NCBI GenBank assembly: GCA_040218145.1
Contig: JAVJQK010000100.1
Location: 1 to 64,000, forward strand
Length of the DNA stretch: 64,000 nucleotides
Reading direction: 5' to 3'
Source of the DNA: Sandaracinaceae bacterium
GTDB lineage: Bacteria; Myxococcota_A; Polyangia; Polyangiales; Sandaracinaceae
Below the pieces are notes generated by a model. The model was not told the origin of the DNA. It saw nothing but the letters and a program-made list of their open reading frames with translations, and did no database searches. Made by a program: the position numbers and the translations under genes. Each line of letters begins with the position of its first letter. Position 1 is the first letter of the stretch. Shown one piece after another: positions 45,571-53,459 of the stretch.

Positions 45571-46833
45571 ATGCGTGACTTTCCCGAGGGCTTCCTCTTC
45601 GGCGCCGCGACCAGCAGCCACCAGGTCGAGGGCGGCAACGTGCACAACGACTGGTGGGACTGGGAGCAGGCCGGGAAGATCGAGGACGGCACCACCAGCG
45701 GCGACGCGGCGGGCTGGTGGGCGGGGAGGGCCGAGGAGGATCTCGCGAAGGCGGCGGAGCTCGGGCATCGCGCGCATCGGATGAGCCTCGAGTGGAGCCG
45801 GCTCGAGCCCGAGGTGGGGCGCTTCGACGGTGACGCGTTCGAGCGATACCGGGAGATCCTGCGCTTCGCCGCGAGCCGCCACATCACCATCCTCTGCACC
45901 CTCAACCACTTCACCCTGCCCCGGTGGATCGCGAAGATGGGCGGCTGGACACACCCCAACGTGCCCGCGCTCTTCGAGGGCTTCGCCACGCGCGCCGCGG
46001 ACGCGCTCGGCCCGCACGTGGCGCTCTGGGCGACGCTCAACGAGCCGAGCGTGCTCGCCTACATGGGCTACGCGGGGACGCGCTGGCCGCCGGGGCGCGG
46101 GAGCATGCGGGCCTGCTTCACCGCGATGCGGCACATGCTCGACGCGCACGCGCTGGGCTACCGCGCGCTGCACCGCACCTTGCCCCAGCCGCGGGTGGGG
46201 ATCGTGCTGAACATGCCGCGCTTCGCGCCCGCCGATCCCTCGCGCGCGCTCGATCGCTGGGCCGCCGCGGCGCAGGACTGGGCGTTCAACGGCGCGGCGC
46301 TGCACGCGCTGGCGGAGGGGCGCTACGCCTTCCCGCTCAAGGCGATCCCCGCGGCCGCGCCGCTGCTGCAACGCAGCTTCGACTGGGTCGGTCTCAACTT
46401 CTACGGCCGCTACGACGTGCGCTTCGACCCGAGCGCGGTCGGCGAGGCCTTCGGCCGCCACGTGCAGACGCCGACGGTGCGCACCGAGCACAACGACTGG
46501 GGACAGCCCGATCCCGGCGCCATGGTCGCCCAGCTCGAGCGATTGTCCGCGCTCGGCGTGCCGCTCTACGTGACCGAGAACGGCACCTGCGACGAGACCC
46601 AGCGGACCGACTACCTGCGCAGCCACCTCGAGGCCATCGCCGACGCCGTGCACGAGGGGCTCGACGTGCGCGGGTACTTCGCGTGGTCGCTCGTGGACAA
46701 TTTCGAGTGGGCGGAGGGCTGGAGCACGCGCTTCGGCCACCTCGCGCTCGATCGCGAGACCCAGGCGCGGACCGAACGTGAGACGGCGAAGGCGTACGCC
46801 GAGGTCATCGCGAGGGGCGCCCGCGCGGATTGA
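45571..46833 (+). CDS. Glycoside hydrolase family 1 beta-glycosidase
   Basis: 420 residues. GH1 signature at the N-terminus (FLFGAATSSHQVEGGNVHND), acid/base Glu in WATLNEPSV, nucleophile Glu in YVTENGTCDE, and the substrate-binding Trp region YFAWSLVDNFEWAEGWSTRF. No signal peptide, so cytoplasmic. GH1 enzymes hydrolyse beta-glucosides or beta-galactosides; the specific sugar cannot be told. RBS is weak (GTAGAG). No sugar transporter is adjacent. Confidence 0.93.
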   Translation: MRDFPEGFLFGAATSSHQVEGGNVHNDWWDWEQAGKIEDGTTSGDAAGWWAGRAEEDLAKAAELGHRAHRMSLEWSRLEPEVGRFDGDAFERYREILRFAASRHITILCTLNHFTLPRWIAKMGGWTHPNVPALFEGFATRAADALGPHVALWATLNEPSVLAYMGYAGTRWPPGRGSMRACFTAMRHMLDAHALGYRALHRTLPQPRVGIVLNMPRFAPADPSRALDRWAAAAQDWAFNGAALHALAEGRYAFPLKAIPAAAPLLQRSFDWVGLNFYGRYDVRFDPSAVGEAFGRHVQTPTVRTEHNDWGQPDPGAMVAQLERLSALGVPLYVTENGTCDETQRTDYLRSHLEAIADAVHEGLDVRGYFAWSLVDNFEWAEGWSTRFGHLALDRETQARTERETAKAYAEVIARGARAD

Positions 46834-46946
46834 GCCGTGGCGGAAGCTTCCGTCAGATCTGCGGAGAAAACGACCTTGCGTGGGGGAAAACCCCCGTCTG
46901 GTGACATGTTCAGCGCAGCACATCTGGCATAGGCTCGACGCGCGCC

Positions 46947-47564
46947 ATGTCCCTTCGTGAGGTCATTCAGCTCCCGCACGCGCGGGTGGTGGTCGAGGCC
47001 CGAGACACCCACCTCTTCCTCCTGGAGGAGGGCGAGCTGCGCTCGGTCGACGAGGTCGACCGCTACACGCGCGCGGTAGACCGGGTGATCGCGAAGACGC
47101 GCCTGAAGAAGGGCGTCATCGACGCCCGGGGCGAGATCGGCGAGCCCAGCAAGGCGGTCCGCGAGGCGATGTGGGGGTGGATCCTCGCCCCGGACCGTGG
47201 CTTCAACCAGGTCGCGTTCGTGCTGCCGTCGGAGATGGCGGTCGCGCGGGTGAACATGACCGCGCTCGCGCAGCGCGCCTTCGTGCGGGCGTTCGAGAGC
47301 GACTTCGCGGCGCAGCGCTGGCTGGTCCGGCCCCGCATGAGCACGGGGAGCTTCCGGCCGCCGTCTTCCCGGCCGCCCCCGATGACCGCGCCGCCCACGC
47401 GCTCCGACAGCCCGGGGCTCTACTCGTCGAGCGACGTGTCCAGCGAGGACACGCGCCGCCGGCCGCCGCGCGCCAGCCGTGAGGTGTCGAGATCGGGAGA
47501 GCGGCCCGCGCTCGGCCCGGACGGCAAGCCGCGGCCGCCCTCGGCCAAGTCCAAGGGCGCCTGA
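46947..47564 (+). CDS. SpoIIAA/STAS-like protein with disordered tail
   Basis: 205 residues. Residues 1-130 are a compact alpha/beta domain (VVVEARDTHLFLLEEGELRS, KKGVIDARGEIGEPSKAVRE, MAVARVNMTALAQRAFVRAF), similar in order to SpoIIAA-like STAS folds. The last 75 residues are Pro/Ser/Arg-rich and disordered. No catalytic residues. Upstream (46834-46946) there is a GGGGGAAAACCCCC hairpin at about 46880-46893 and an AT-poor promoter area. Confidence 0.65.
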   Translation: MSLREVIQLPHARVVVEARDTHLFLLEEGELRSVDEVDRYTRAVDRVIAKTRLKKGVIDARGEIGEPSKAVREAMWGWILAPDRGFNQVAFVLPSEMAVARVNMTALAQRAFVRAFESDFAAQRWLVRPRMSTGSFRPPSSRPPPMTAPPTRSDSPGLYSSSDVSSEDTRRRPPRASREVSRSGERPALGPDGKPRPPSAKSKGA

Positions 47565-47567
47565 GGC

Positions 47568-47954
47568 TCAGCCGGGCAAGACGCCGGGCTGCTGGGCCGC
47601 GAGCGCCCGCTTCGCGCCGACGTAGGACGTGACGTTCATCGGCAGCGTCACCAGCGTGACGAAGAAGCTGACGATGCCCCACCAGCCGAAGAAGCCGGTG
47701 ACCAGGGTCTTCGTCCAGAACTCGCTGTCCACGCAGCGCGCGCAGAAGAGGCCCTCGGTGCGCGAGCCAAAGCGCATCACGAGCAGGCCGACGTTCTGGC
47801 CGAACGAGACGTGGGCGAGGGGCTCGTCGGCGCCGCAGCCCTGGCAGCAGCCAGGCGCGAAGCCGTCGTCGTAGTAGCCGTCGTCATGCGGCGTGAGGCC
47901 TTCGTTGCGGAAGCTGGACTGGATGGCGCCCTGGCGCTGCGGGTCGTAGTGCAT
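47568..47954 (-). CDS. Small membrane protein with zinc-finger-like Cys cluster
   Basis: 128 residues. Residues 35-75 have CCQGCGAD and CARC, a plausible zinc-binding pair, followed by two membrane helices (TLVTGFFGWWGIVSFFVTLV, LPMNVTSYVG region) and a short tail. Resembles small DUF-type membrane proteins with an N-terminal zinc ribbon. Function unknown. It converges with the STAS-like gene, three bases apart. Confidence 0.65.
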   Translation of the reverse strand: MHYDPQRQGAIQSSFRNEGLTPHDDGYYDDGFAPGCCQGCGADEPLAHVSFGQNVGLLVMRFGSRTEGLFCARCVDSEFWTKTLVTGFFGWWGIVSFFVTLVTLPMNVTSYVGAKRALAAQQPGVLPG

Positions 47955-48030
47955 GACCCGTCTCTATACGAGCCGGCCCGGACCGGCTTCCCCGACGCCG
48001 CTCTTTTCAGGATCTTTTAGAGCGCGGTCG

Positions 48031-48516
48031 TCAACGAACCTTGGTCTTCGCGCCCGCGAGCTTCAGCACCTTCCGGAAGTGCTCCTTCTCGACCGGCTGC
48101 ACGCTGAAGCGGATCCCGCGCTTGATCACCATCATGCCCTCGAGGGCGTCGGCGTGCTCCTTGAGGACGTCTAGCCCGAGCACCTCGTCGAACTTCTCCA
48201 CGAAGGAGAGGTCCACGAGGTGCCAGCGCGGCGCCTCCTCGGTGGCCTTCGGGTCGTGGTATTTGCTCTTCGGATCGAACTGCGTCGGGTCCGGATACGC
48301 CTCGGTCGCCACCTTCGCCACGCCGGCCACCCCCGGGGGCTTGGCGTTCGAGTGGTAGAAGAGCACGAGGTCGCCGACGGCCATGTCGTCGCGCATGGAG
48401 TTGCGCGCCTGGTAGTTCCGCACCCCGTCCCACTCCGCCTGGCCATCGCGCTCCAGGTCCTCGATGGAGTAGGCGTCCGGCTCGCTCTTCACCAGCCAGT
48501 AGCGCCGCTTCGCCAC
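48031..48516 (-). CDS. EVE-domain protein
   Basis: 161 residues from a GTG at 48516. The EVE fold (YTH/PUA-like) is evident: YWLVKSEPDAYSIEDLERDG, EWDGVRNYQARNSMRDDMAV, GDLVLFYHSNAKPPGVAGVA and the C-terminal VQPVEKEHFRKVL. EVE domains read modified bases in nucleic acids, mostly by an aromatic cage, and are enriched in restriction contexts. The GTG overlaps the stop of the thioredoxin gene by one base (TAGTG), so the two are coupled. Confidence 0.92.
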   Translation of the reverse strand: MAKRRYWLVKSEPDAYSIEDLERDGQAEWDGVRNYQARNSMRDDMAVGDLVLFYHSNAKPPGVAGVAKVATEAYPDPTQFDPKSKYHDPKATEEAPRWHLVDLSFVEKFDEVLGLDVLKEHADALEGMMVIKRGIRFSVQPVEKEHFRKVLKLAGAKTKVR

Positions 48517-48896
48517 TACTCGGCCTCTTTCGGGATCCCGAAGAGCTCCTCGATGCTCTGCTCGTGAAAGAGGCTGCCGCGCATGCCGACGACGCGCTCC
48601 TTCTCGCGGCCGCCCTTGAAGTAGAGCACCGTGGGGGTGCCCTTGACCTTCAGGCGCATCGCGGTGCGAGGCGCGTCCTGGCTGTTCAGCTCGCAGACCT
48701 TCACGCGCCCGTCGTACTCCGCGGCGAGCTGCATGATGATCGGCTCGAGCTTCTTGCAGGGCTGACAGTTCGGGCCCCAGACGTCGAGGATCACCGGCTC
48801 CTTGGACTGGAGCACCTCACGCTGGAAGTTGTCGTCGTCGATGTGGAGGGGCTGCTTCTTCGGCGTGATGCCGAGCAGCTTGGTGAAGAAACCCAT
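48516..48896 (-). CDS. Thioredoxin-family protein
   Basis: 126 residues from MGFFTKLLGI. Thioredoxin fold with a CQPC active site in DVWGPNCQPCKKLEPI, followed by KVCELNSQDAPRTAMRLKVK and cis-Pro TPTVLYFKGG. The usual WCGPC is altered to WGPNCQPC, keeping two redox cysteines two residues apart. It has a 20-residue N-terminal extension. It reduces disulfides in the cytoplasm. First gene of a pair with the EVE protein. Confidence 0.88.
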   Translation of the reverse strand: MGFFTKLLGITPKKQPLHIDDDNFQREVLQSKEPVILDVWGPNCQPCKKLEPIIMQLAAEYDGRVKVCELNSQDAPRTAMRLKVKGTPTVLYFKGGREKERVVGMRGSLFHEQSIEELFGIPKEAE

Positions 48897-48975
48897 GCCG
48901 CGGTTGATAGCGGGAGAGAGGCCCGTCGACCAGTGACCCGCGTAAGGGCCCCCGGGAACGCGCCCCACAATAGTG

Positions 48976-49005
48976 AAGCGCCCCGGGCCGAGACCCGGGG
49001 CGCTT
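48976..49005. terminator. Strong bidirectional hairpin
   Basis: A perfect 12-base stem AAGCGCCCCGGG/CCCGGGGCGCTT with a 6-base loop. It lies 80 bases before the thioredoxin start and about 280 bases beyond the ExbD stop, directly next to the long palindrome. TT on each side gives only a short U-tract. It could end transcription coming from exbD. Confidence 0.6.
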
Positions 49006-49006
49006 T

Positions 49007-49166
49007 AGAACCTCGCCACAGCGTTTCTGACCGTTCGCCGCGGCCCTCGGCGCGCGACTCAGCGTCGCTCCTCCTCGGAATACTTCGAGTATTCCTCGTC
49101 GTCGCTCCTCGATTCGCACGCCGATGCCTCGCGGCGAATCGGTCATCTCCCCTGTGGCGAGGTTCT
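49007..49166. repeat. 160-bp imperfect palindrome
   Basis: The whole stretch is symmetric about 49086. The end arms AGAACCTCGCCACAG (49007-49021) and its complement (49152-49166) match 15 of 15. Next, 49029-49042 pairs with 49130-49144 with one bulge; 49043-49053 with about 49118-49129 less perfectly; and the apex GGAATACT/AGTATTCC (49077-49084 with 49088-49095) has a three-base loop. It contains no gene. Either a structured RNA, a MITE-like element or a long cruciform. The remaining bases to 49288 hold no gene. Confidence 0.75.
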
Positions 49167-49288
49167 GGATGGATGGATGAATGAACGGAGCTTCGACTTC
49201 ACCCCGCGCCGGGCCATTCCGACGCGGACGAGGACCTCATCGCAGTGACCCGACGGCGGTTGCGTCCTTGGACAAAAAAAAGAGACGA

Positions 49289-49828
49289 TCAGCGCACGCC
49301 CGCGCTGAGCCGGACGCGCGGGAACCAGAGCGTGTGGTCGTCGCCGCGGGCCGCGTCCATCGCGCGGATGACGTCGGCGTAGGGGACGGCGGGGTCCGCG
49401 GTGAGGATGAGCGAGTCCTCCTCCGGGAAGCGCTGGTGCACCTGGCTGAGGCAAGCGCGCAGCGCCTCGAAGTCGTGGCCCTCCGTCGTGCGGGGCACCG
49501 TGACCACCGCGCGGGGCGTCGTCTCCGCGCACCCCGGCGCGAGGTGCGCGCCTTCGCCCGAGACGAACACGCCCTCTTCGGCCACGGTGACGGAGAGGTT
49601 GAGGCTCCGCGTCCGCCCGCCGCACCCGACGCAGGTGGCGGGGAGCTCCACGTCGACCTGGGCGACGGCGATGGCCGCGGTGGTGGTCGCGAGCAGGAAG
49701 AGCATCACGTTCACGACGATGTCGAGGAACGGCACGATGTTCAGCTCGCCGCCCTGCTCGGACGGATCGAGGTGTCTGGGTCGGGTGGCCCGGCGGATCT
49801 GGCGGCGCTGCCGCGGCGTGAGCGTCAT
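49289..49828 (-). CDS. ExbD/TolR-family biopolymer transport protein
   Basis: 179 residues. Typical ExbD/TolR start: short basic N-terminus, one membrane helix with a conserved Asp (NIVPFLDIVVNVMLFLLATT), then a periplasmic domain (SLNLSVTVAEEGVFVSGEGA, LTADPAVPYADVIRAMDAAR). With ExbB/TolQ and TonB/TolA it harvests the proton gradient for outer-membrane processes. It has a CVGCGG insert in the periplasmic part. The partner ExbB gene is not seen here. Confidence 0.9.
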   Translation of the reverse strand: MTLTPRQRRQIRRATRPRHLDPSEQGGELNIVPFLDIVVNVMLFLLATTTAAIAVAQVDVELPATCVGCGGRTRSLNLSVTVAEEGVFVSGEGAHLAPGCAETTPRAVVTVPRTTEGHDFEALRACLSQVHQRFPEEDSLILTADPAVPYADVIRAMDAARGDDHTLWFPRVRLSAGVR

Positions 49829-49879
49829 GGCCCGACCGACACTGTCCGGGGCGCCGAGTTCCCGGGTATCCTCGCGCCC

Positions 49880-50635
49880 GTGGTGCGCACCCTCTCGGTT
49901 CTCGGCCTGCTCGTCTCGCTCGTCTCGCTCTGGGCCGCGCCCGCGATGGCGCAGGACGACGCGCTGGACGACATCCCCATCGCGAGCCAGCGCCCGACCT
50001 CGGGCGAGGCCTCGCTCCTCAGCGGCCGCACGCTGGGCGTGGGCGAGGTGATGGTCGCCGCGGCGGCGGGCTGGCCCTGGATCTGGGCCCAGGTCGAGCT
50101 GGCGCTCACCTCGAGCTTCAACCTCGGGATCCGCCCCGCGCTGATCTACGGCTCGCCCTTCATGGCGCTCGAGCCGGGGGTGGGCGGTGAGCTGGCGGTG
50201 CCGATGCGCATCCACCTCTACGGCGAGGGCGACCTGGACCTCGCGGCCTTCATCACTCCGGCCTTCGCCATCGGCGAGGCGGCGGCGACGGCGGGCGAGG
50301 GCGGTACCGTCCTGGCGGGGGACCTCGGCATCGGGAGCCGGCTCGAGCTGGGCGCGCGCCTCGGTTTCCGCGCCATGGAGGGGCTCACGCTCCTCGTCGG
50401 CGCGGGCGGGCACGTGGGCTTCGTCTACGCGGAGGCGGCGGGCGCGGCCGAGGTGATCGGCGCGGCCTTCCTGCAGGCGGGCATCGAGGGGCTGATCTCC
50501 CGCGACACCATGCTCTTCGCGCTGATCGACGGCGGGATCGGCTTCGCCCCGAGCCGGGGCGCGGGCTTCCCGCTCTTCCGGGAGAGCGTGCCGCCGCTGC
50601 TCCGGATCTCGCTCGGCGTCGCCTACCTGCTTTGA
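49880..50635 (+). CDS. Exported outer-membrane-type protein, unknown function
   Basis: 251 residues from GTG 49880 (or 49883). Signal peptide (SVLGLLVSLVSLWAAPAMAQ) cleaved after AMA. The mature part is Gly/Ala/Leu-rich with alternating strands and Tyr/Phe, ending in RISLGVAYLL, a C-terminal beta-strand like those of outer membrane barrels. No further family. Divergent from exbD by 51 bases; the shared region may hold both promoters. Confidence 0.65.
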   Translation: MVRTLSVLGLLVSLVSLWAAPAMAQDDALDDIPIASQRPTSGEASLLSGRTLGVGEVMVAAAAGWPWIWAQVELALTSSFNLGIRPALIYGSPFMALEPGVGGELAVPMRIHLYGEGDLDLAAFITPAFAIGEAAATAGEGGTVLAGDLGIGSRLELGARLGFRAMEGLTLLVGAGGHVGFVYAEAAGAAEVIGAAFLQAGIEGLISRDTMLFALIDGGIGFAPSRGAGFPLFRESVPPLLRISLGVAYLL

Positions 50636-50666
50636 CGAAGCGCCTCCGCTGCCCCACACCGCTGGC

Positions 50667-51347
50667 GTGCTGGTCGACGTCGTCATCCCCGCCCTCGACG
50701 AAGAAGAGGCGCTCCCGCACGTGCTCGCGGCCATCCCGTCCGGGCTGGTGCGGCGGGTGGTGGTCGCCGACAACGGGAGCCGGGACCGCACCGCGAGCCG
50801 CGCGCGCGAGGCGGGGGCCGAGGTGGTCTCCGAGCCGCGGCGGGGCTACGGCGCCGCCTGCCTGAAGGCGCTCGCCCACCTGCGCGCCGACCCGCCCGAC
50901 GTGGTGGTCTTCCTCGACGGCGACCACAGCGATCACCCCGAGGAGCTGCCCTCGCTGCTCGCGCCGATCTCGGCTGGTCACGCCGACTTCGTGGTGGGCT
51001 CGCGCGCGCTGGGAGTGTCCGAGCGCGGGTCGCTCACCCCCCAGCAGCGGGTCGGCAACGCCATCGCGTGCGTCGCGCTCCGGCTCGTCTACGGCGCCCG
51101 CTACACCGACCTCGGACCCTTCCGGGCGATCCGCTGGGACGCCCTCGAGCGGCTGGGGATGGTGGACCGCGACTACGGCTGGACGGTGGAGATGCAGATC
51201 AAGGCCGCGCGCCGACGCGTCCCCCACGCCGAGGTGCCGGTCTCGTACCGGCGCCGCATCGGCGTCTCCAAGGTGAGCGGCACGCTGCGAGGGACCCTGG
51301 GCGCGTCTCGGAAGATCCTCTGGGTGCTGGCTCGCCATGCGCGTTGA
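50667..51347 (+). CDS. Glycosyltransferase family 2
   Basis: 226 residues from a GTG start. GT-A fold: DVVIPALDEEEALPHVLAAI, VVVADNGSRDRTASRAREAG, then the nucleotide-sugar motif VVFLDGDHSDHPEELPSLL with a DxD-like DGD. Conserved YRRRIGVSKVSGT-type end. No membrane helices. The next gene overlaps it by 11 bases; pairs of GT2 and DUF2064 proteins recur in bacteria (TIGR04283 and TIGR04282). Confidence 0.88.
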   Translation: MLVDVVIPALDEEEALPHVLAAIPSGLVRRVVVADNGSRDRTASRAREAGAEVVSEPRRGYGAACLKALAHLRADPPDVVVFLDGDHSDHPEELPSLLAPISAGHADFVVGSRALGVSERGSLTPQQRVGNAIACVALRLVYGARYTDLGPFRAIRWDALERLGMVDRDYGWTVEMQIKAARRRVPHAEVPVSYRRRIGVSKVSGTLRGTLGASRKILWVLARHAR

Positions 51348-51969
51348 GGTCGCCGTCTTCGCCCGGGCGCCCCGGCCGGGCGCCACGAAGACGCGGCTCA
51401 TCCCGGCCCTCGGGGCGGCGGGCGCCGCGGCGCTCTACGGGGCGTTCCTCGAAGACACGCTGGCCAAGCTCGAGGGGCTGGACGCGCGGATCTGGGCCGC
51501 CTCGGCCGACGACGTCGAGGCGCTCTCCGCCCACGGCCTCCCGGTCTCGCTCCAGCCCGACGCCGACCTCGGCGCGCGCATGGAGGCCGCGATGCGGGTC
51601 GCGCGGGGCACGCACGACGCGGGGCTGGTGATCGGCACGGACGCGCCGACGCTGCCCGCGACCCGGCTGCGCGAAGCCATCGACGCGCTCACGCGGCACG
51701 ACGTGGTGATCGGGCCCTCGGCCGACGGGGGCTACTACCTGATCGGGGCGCGCGAGCCGCTGCGCTTCGCCGAGGTGCGCTGGTCGACTCCCCACGCCCT
51801 GGCCGACACGCTCGCGTCGATCGGCGAGCGCCGCGTGCGGCTGCTCCGGCCTCACTACGACGTCGACACGCCCGAGGACCTCGCGCTCCTGCGGACCCAC
51901 CTGCGGCTGAAACCGCGCGCCGCGCCGGCCACGGCCAGACATTTTGACCGGGTCGGCGGCGACGGTTAG
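51337..51969 (+). CDS. DUF2064/TIGR04282-family glycosyltransferase-like protein
   Basis: 210 residues. Begins VEVAVFARAPRPGATKTRLI, as in the TIGR04282 nucleotidyl/glycosyltransferase-like family. Further conserved parts: DAGLVIGTDAPTLPATRLRE, VVIGPSADGGYYLIGAREP and YDVDTPEDLALLR. Members often sit next to a GT2 enzyme and radical-SAM or arsenosugar genes; only the GT2 is present here. The start overlaps the GT2 stop by 11 bases, so coupled. Confidence 0.88.
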   Translation: MRVEVAVFARAPRPGATKTRLIPALGAAGAAALYGAFLEDTLAKLEGLDARIWAASADDVEALSAHGLPVSLQPDADLGARMEAAMRVARGTHDAGLVIGTDAPTLPATRLREAIDALTRHDVVIGPSADGGYYLIGAREPLRFAEVRWSTPHALADTLASIGERRVRLLRPHYDVDTPEDLALLRTHLRLKPRAAPATARHFDRVGGDG

Positions 51970-52017
51970 CCTAGGGACGTCCGTCATCGGCCGCCGTGCG
52001 TCCGTGCCGGCGGGTTC

Positions 52018-52677
52018 GTGACCATGGCCGACGACCAGCTCTTCGCACGATTCGGCAAGACCTGTGAGCCGGGTGAGGTGCTCTTCCGAGAGGGAGAGCA
52101 CGGAGAAGAGATGTACGTCCTGCAGGAGGGCGCCATCCGGATCACCAAAGCGGTGAAGGGTGAGGAGAAGACCCTCGCGCTCCTCGGGCCGGGTGAGTTC
52201 TTCGGAGAGATGGCCATCCTCAACGCCAAGCCGCGCACCGCCACCGCCGTCGTCGAGCAGCAGGCGAAGGTGCTCGTGCTCGGCGCGAAGGCGTTCGAGC
52301 GTATGGTGGTGAGCAACGCGGAGATCGCGGTGCGCCTCATCAAGCGGCTCGCGCGGCGCCTCGACTCGGCCAACGAGCTGATCGAGGTGCTCATGCACCG
52401 CGACCCGAAGGCGCGCGTGATCCTCGGGCTCAGCCGCGAGGCGCAGTTCCTCGGCCAGCCGCAGGACGACGGATCGGTCGTGGTGCCGCTCACCGAGGCG
52501 GAGCTCGCGGAGCAGGTCGGCCTCTCCGAGTCGGAGACGGTCGAGGTGCTCAAGCGCTTGAGGCGCCTCCAGATCGTCGATCCGGCGACCACCGACAGCA
52601 TCGTCGTGCGCGACGTGTCTCGCCTCGACGAGTTCTACGAGTTCCTCGAGATGCGCGAAAAGTTCGGAGACGGCTGA
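52018..52677 (+). CDS. CRP/FNR-like cyclic-nucleotide-binding regulator
   Basis: 219 residues from GTG 52018; the ATG at 52024 is equally likely. N-terminal cNMP-binding beta-roll (GEVLFREGEHGEEMYVLQEG, LALLGPGEFFGEMAILNAKP, RTATAVVEQ with the phosphate-binding Glu-Arg), then the dimer helix (FERMVVSNAEIAVRLIKRLA) and a winged helix with PLTEAELAEQVGLSESETVE. Overlaps the phosphodiesterase start by one base (TGATG). Probably senses cAMP or another cyclic nucleotide that the next gene degrades. Confidence 0.9.
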   Translation: MTMADDQLFARFGKTCEPGEVLFREGEHGEEMYVLQEGAIRITKAVKGEEKTLALLGPGEFFGEMAILNAKPRTATAVVEQQAKVLVLGAKAFERMVVSNAEIAVRLIKRLARRLDSANELIEVLMHRDPKARVILGLSREAQFLGQPQDDGSVVVPLTEAELAEQVGLSESETVEVLKRLRRLQIVDPATTDSIVVRDVSRLDEFYEFLEMREKFGDG

Positions 52678-53444
52678 TGGAGCTTCGCGTACTCGGCTGT
52701 CACGGCGGCGAGACCCCCCGCCACAAGACCTCGAGCTTCCTGCTCGACCAGCGCGTCGCCATCGACGCGGGCGCGGTCACGAGCATGCTCGAGCTGCCCG
52801 AGCAGAAGAAGGTCGAGACGGTGCTGGTCAGTCATCCGCACCTCGACCACATCAAGGACCTCGCGACCCTCGCCGACAACCGTTGCCAGCAGGGCGGGCC
52901 CACGCTCACCGTCGCCGGCGTCCCGGCCACCATCGCGGTGCTCCGCCAGCACTTCTTCAACGACCTGCTCTGGCCGGACTTCTCCCGGATCCCGGCTGGT
53001 GATGGGCCGACCCTGCGGTTCGAGACGCTCCAGCCGGAGACGCCCACGCAGATCGGCGACGTCGAGGTGCGCGCGGTCATGGTCGACCACACCATCGACA
53101 CCTCCGCCTTCATCATCCGCAACGCGAAGGGCTCGATCGCCTACAGCGGCGACACGGGGCCCACCGACCGCTTCTGGGAGGTCCTCGCCCAGACCGAGGA
53201 CCTGCGCGCGCTCTTGATGGAGGTCTCGTTTCCCGACGAGCACCATCACCTGGCCAAGGTCTCGGGGCACCACACGCCCGAGACGCTCGCGGTCGATCTC
53301 TCGAAGCTCGACGGCAAGCACGGCCTGCCGGTGCTGCTCTATCACATCAAGCCGGTCTTCGAAGACGCGGTCGAGAAGCAGCTGACCAAGGTGCGCGGGC
53401 AGAACATGGAGATCTGTCGCCTCGGCGATCAGTTCCTCCTGTGA
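52677..53444 (+). CDS. cpdP: Class II 3',5'-cyclic-nucleotide phosphodiesterase
   Basis: 255 residues, metallo-beta-lactamase fold. The zinc motif His53-x-His55-x-Asp57-His58 is in VSHPHLDHIKDL; other parts are AVMVDHTIDTSAFIIRNAKG, IAYSGDTGPTDRFWEVL and GHHTPETLAVDLSKL. This is the PDE class II type (yeast PDE1/bacterial CpdP). It hydrolyses cAMP or cGMP to the nucleotide 5'-monophosphate. The coupling with a CRP-like protein suggests a sensor-degrader unit. Confidence 0.9.
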   Translation: MELRVLGCHGGETPRHKTSSFLLDQRVAIDAGAVTSMLELPEQKKVETVLVSHPHLDHIKDLATLADNRCQQGGPTLTVAGVPATIAVLRQHFFNDLLWPDFSRIPAGDGPTLRFETLQPETPTQIGDVEVRAVMVDHTIDTSAFIIRNAKGSIAYSGDTGPTDRFWEVLAQTEDLRALLMEVSFPDEHHHLAKVSGHHTPETLAVDLSKLDGKHGLPVLLYHIKPVFEDAVEKQLTKVRGQNMEICRLGDQFLL

Positions 53445-53459
53445 ACTCACTGCTGTGAA

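Noticed and set aside
46877-46893. GGGGGAAAACCCCC hairpin after the GH1 gene as a terminator
   Set aside because: Only a five- to six-base stem and no T-run; could equally be a promoter-side structure. Not called.
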